From positions 1 to 21,318 of the forward strand of contig CAVKYO010000022.1 in NCBI GenBank assembly GCA_963660495.1: DNA of 21,318 nt. Reading direction: 5' to 3'. Shown here in pieces: positions 21,096-21,318 of this stretch. Below the pieces are notes generated by a model, which saw nothing but the letters and a program-made list of their open reading frames with translations, did no database searches and was not told where the DNA came from. Source of the stretch: CAG-877 sp963660495. GTDB taxonomy: Bacteria; Bacillota_I; Bacilli_A; RF39; UBA660. Position numbers and translations under genes: made by a program. Every line of letters begins with the position of its first letter. Position 1 is the first letter of the stretch.

Positions 21096-21318
21096 CTACT
21101 CAACAATAAAAGGATCATCTACAGTACCAACTCCCTCAGATGTCTTAGTCCCAGGTGTAAGTGAAACGACAGGCCGCACGCCGCCGGCGCCGAAGACGTC
21201 GAAGTAGCCCAGGTCGCCGATCGAAGAGACGCTGAAGCCGTAAGCGTAGTTGACGTTGAAGCGAGAAGGCGACAAGGCCCAGTACCATTGGCCAGTATAT
21301 AAATAATATTTTGTATTA
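21096..21318 (-). CDS. C-terminal end of a protein with a GC-rich variable-type domain (partial)
   Basis: The last 73 residues of a gene that enters from the window's right edge are visible, ending TVDDPFIVE before TAG (21098-21096). The visible part reads YTGQWYWALSPSRF, NVNYAYGFSVSSIGDLGYFD, VFGAGGVRPVVSL and then TPGTKTSEGVG. The WYWALSPS...GVRPVVSL frame is like C-terminal domains repeated in surface or secreted proteins of gut Bacillota and loosely like C-type-lectin/formylglycine-type folds used by diversity-generating retroelements. Codons outside this core are AT-rich like the rest of the window, but residues 10-52 are GC-rich, and 23 of the 27 codons from Phe20 to Gly46 end in C. The rest of the protein, including any signal peptide, is outside the window. 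Confidence 0.75.
   Translation of the reverse strand, partial: NTKYYLYTGQWYWALSPSRFNVNYAYGFSVSSIGDLGYFDVFGAGGVRPVVSLTPGTKTSEGVGTVDDPFIVE
21161..21290 (-). other. GC-rich island with NNC codons, candidate variable region
   Basis: 80 of 130 bases are G or C (about 62%; 41 of 60 in 21181-21240), against roughly 30% or less on both sides. On the coding strand the core is a run of NNC codons (TTC, AAC, GTC, TAC, GGC, GAC, ATC, AGC, GCC), all reachable from AAC by changing the two A positions. No reverse transcriptase or template repeat is in the window, so a retroelement origin is a proposal only; a recombined cassette from a GC-rich source is the alternative. Confidence 0.5.

Overview
The window is AT-rich, about 70% or more A+T by eye, with strong AGGAGG-type ribosome binding sites. 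It carries a dense set of endospore genes: CotY/CotZ-like coat proteins, SpoIIB, SpoIVFA, SpoIVFB, GerM, GerE and SpoIIIAH. There are also Spo0A boxes, a T-box valS leader and a type VII-like WXG locus. Together these point to a spore-forming, low-GC Bacillota, probably an uncultured gut-associated Bacilli-like lineage. That lineage guess is inference; no rRNA is present to place it.

Layout. 1-720: a partial multi-pass membrane protein behind tandem Spo0A boxes, and a membrane-anchored PTS EIIB-like protein that lacks the phospho-cysteine. 775-3234 (mostly + strand): two CotY/CotZ-like coat proteins, an unrecognised 101-aa protein and a RodA/FtsW-type SEDS glycosyltransferase. 3209-11621 (all - strand): two adjacent transcription units. 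The upstream one is a PrsW-type protease, a GT4 lipid-type glycosyltransferase, a 140-aa helical protein and a 441-aa tail-anchored protein. The downstream one is three small WXG100-like helical proteins, a 1043-aa repeat protein and a DUF4176 protein. The 441-aa and 1043-aa proteins end in the same transmembrane plus acidic-tail module. 11622-12260: no intact gene, but a promoter-like site and a BRO-N-type pseudogene with in-frame stops. 12261-12394: tRNA-Ala(UGC) with a strong promoter and a terminator.

12391-19202 (- strand): a shortened version of the Bacillus valS...spoIIB...radC-mreBCD-minCD-spoIVFAB region. The order valS, spoIIB, radC, mreC, mreD, spoIVFA, spoIVFB is kept, while folC, maf, mreB, minC and minD are absent. 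valS has a T-box leader with a good promoter and terminator. 19233-20998: gerM, gerE and spoIIIAH. 21096-21318: the 3' end of a gene whose last part is strikingly GC-rich (about 62%) and built almost entirely of NNC codons, as in the variable region of a diversity-generating retroelement target. That end, together with the WXG/tail-anchored locus, is the most unusual part of the window.

Functionally the window mixes cell-envelope and shape genes (SEDS, MreC, MreD, a glycolipid-type glycosyltransferase), sporulation genes of the mother cell and engulfment stages (SpoIIB, SpoIIIAH, SpoIVFA/FB, GerE, GerM, coat), and a putative secretion/surface locus. No type VII ATPase, reverse transcriptase or template repeat lies inside the window, so those two systems can only be proposed from their parts.
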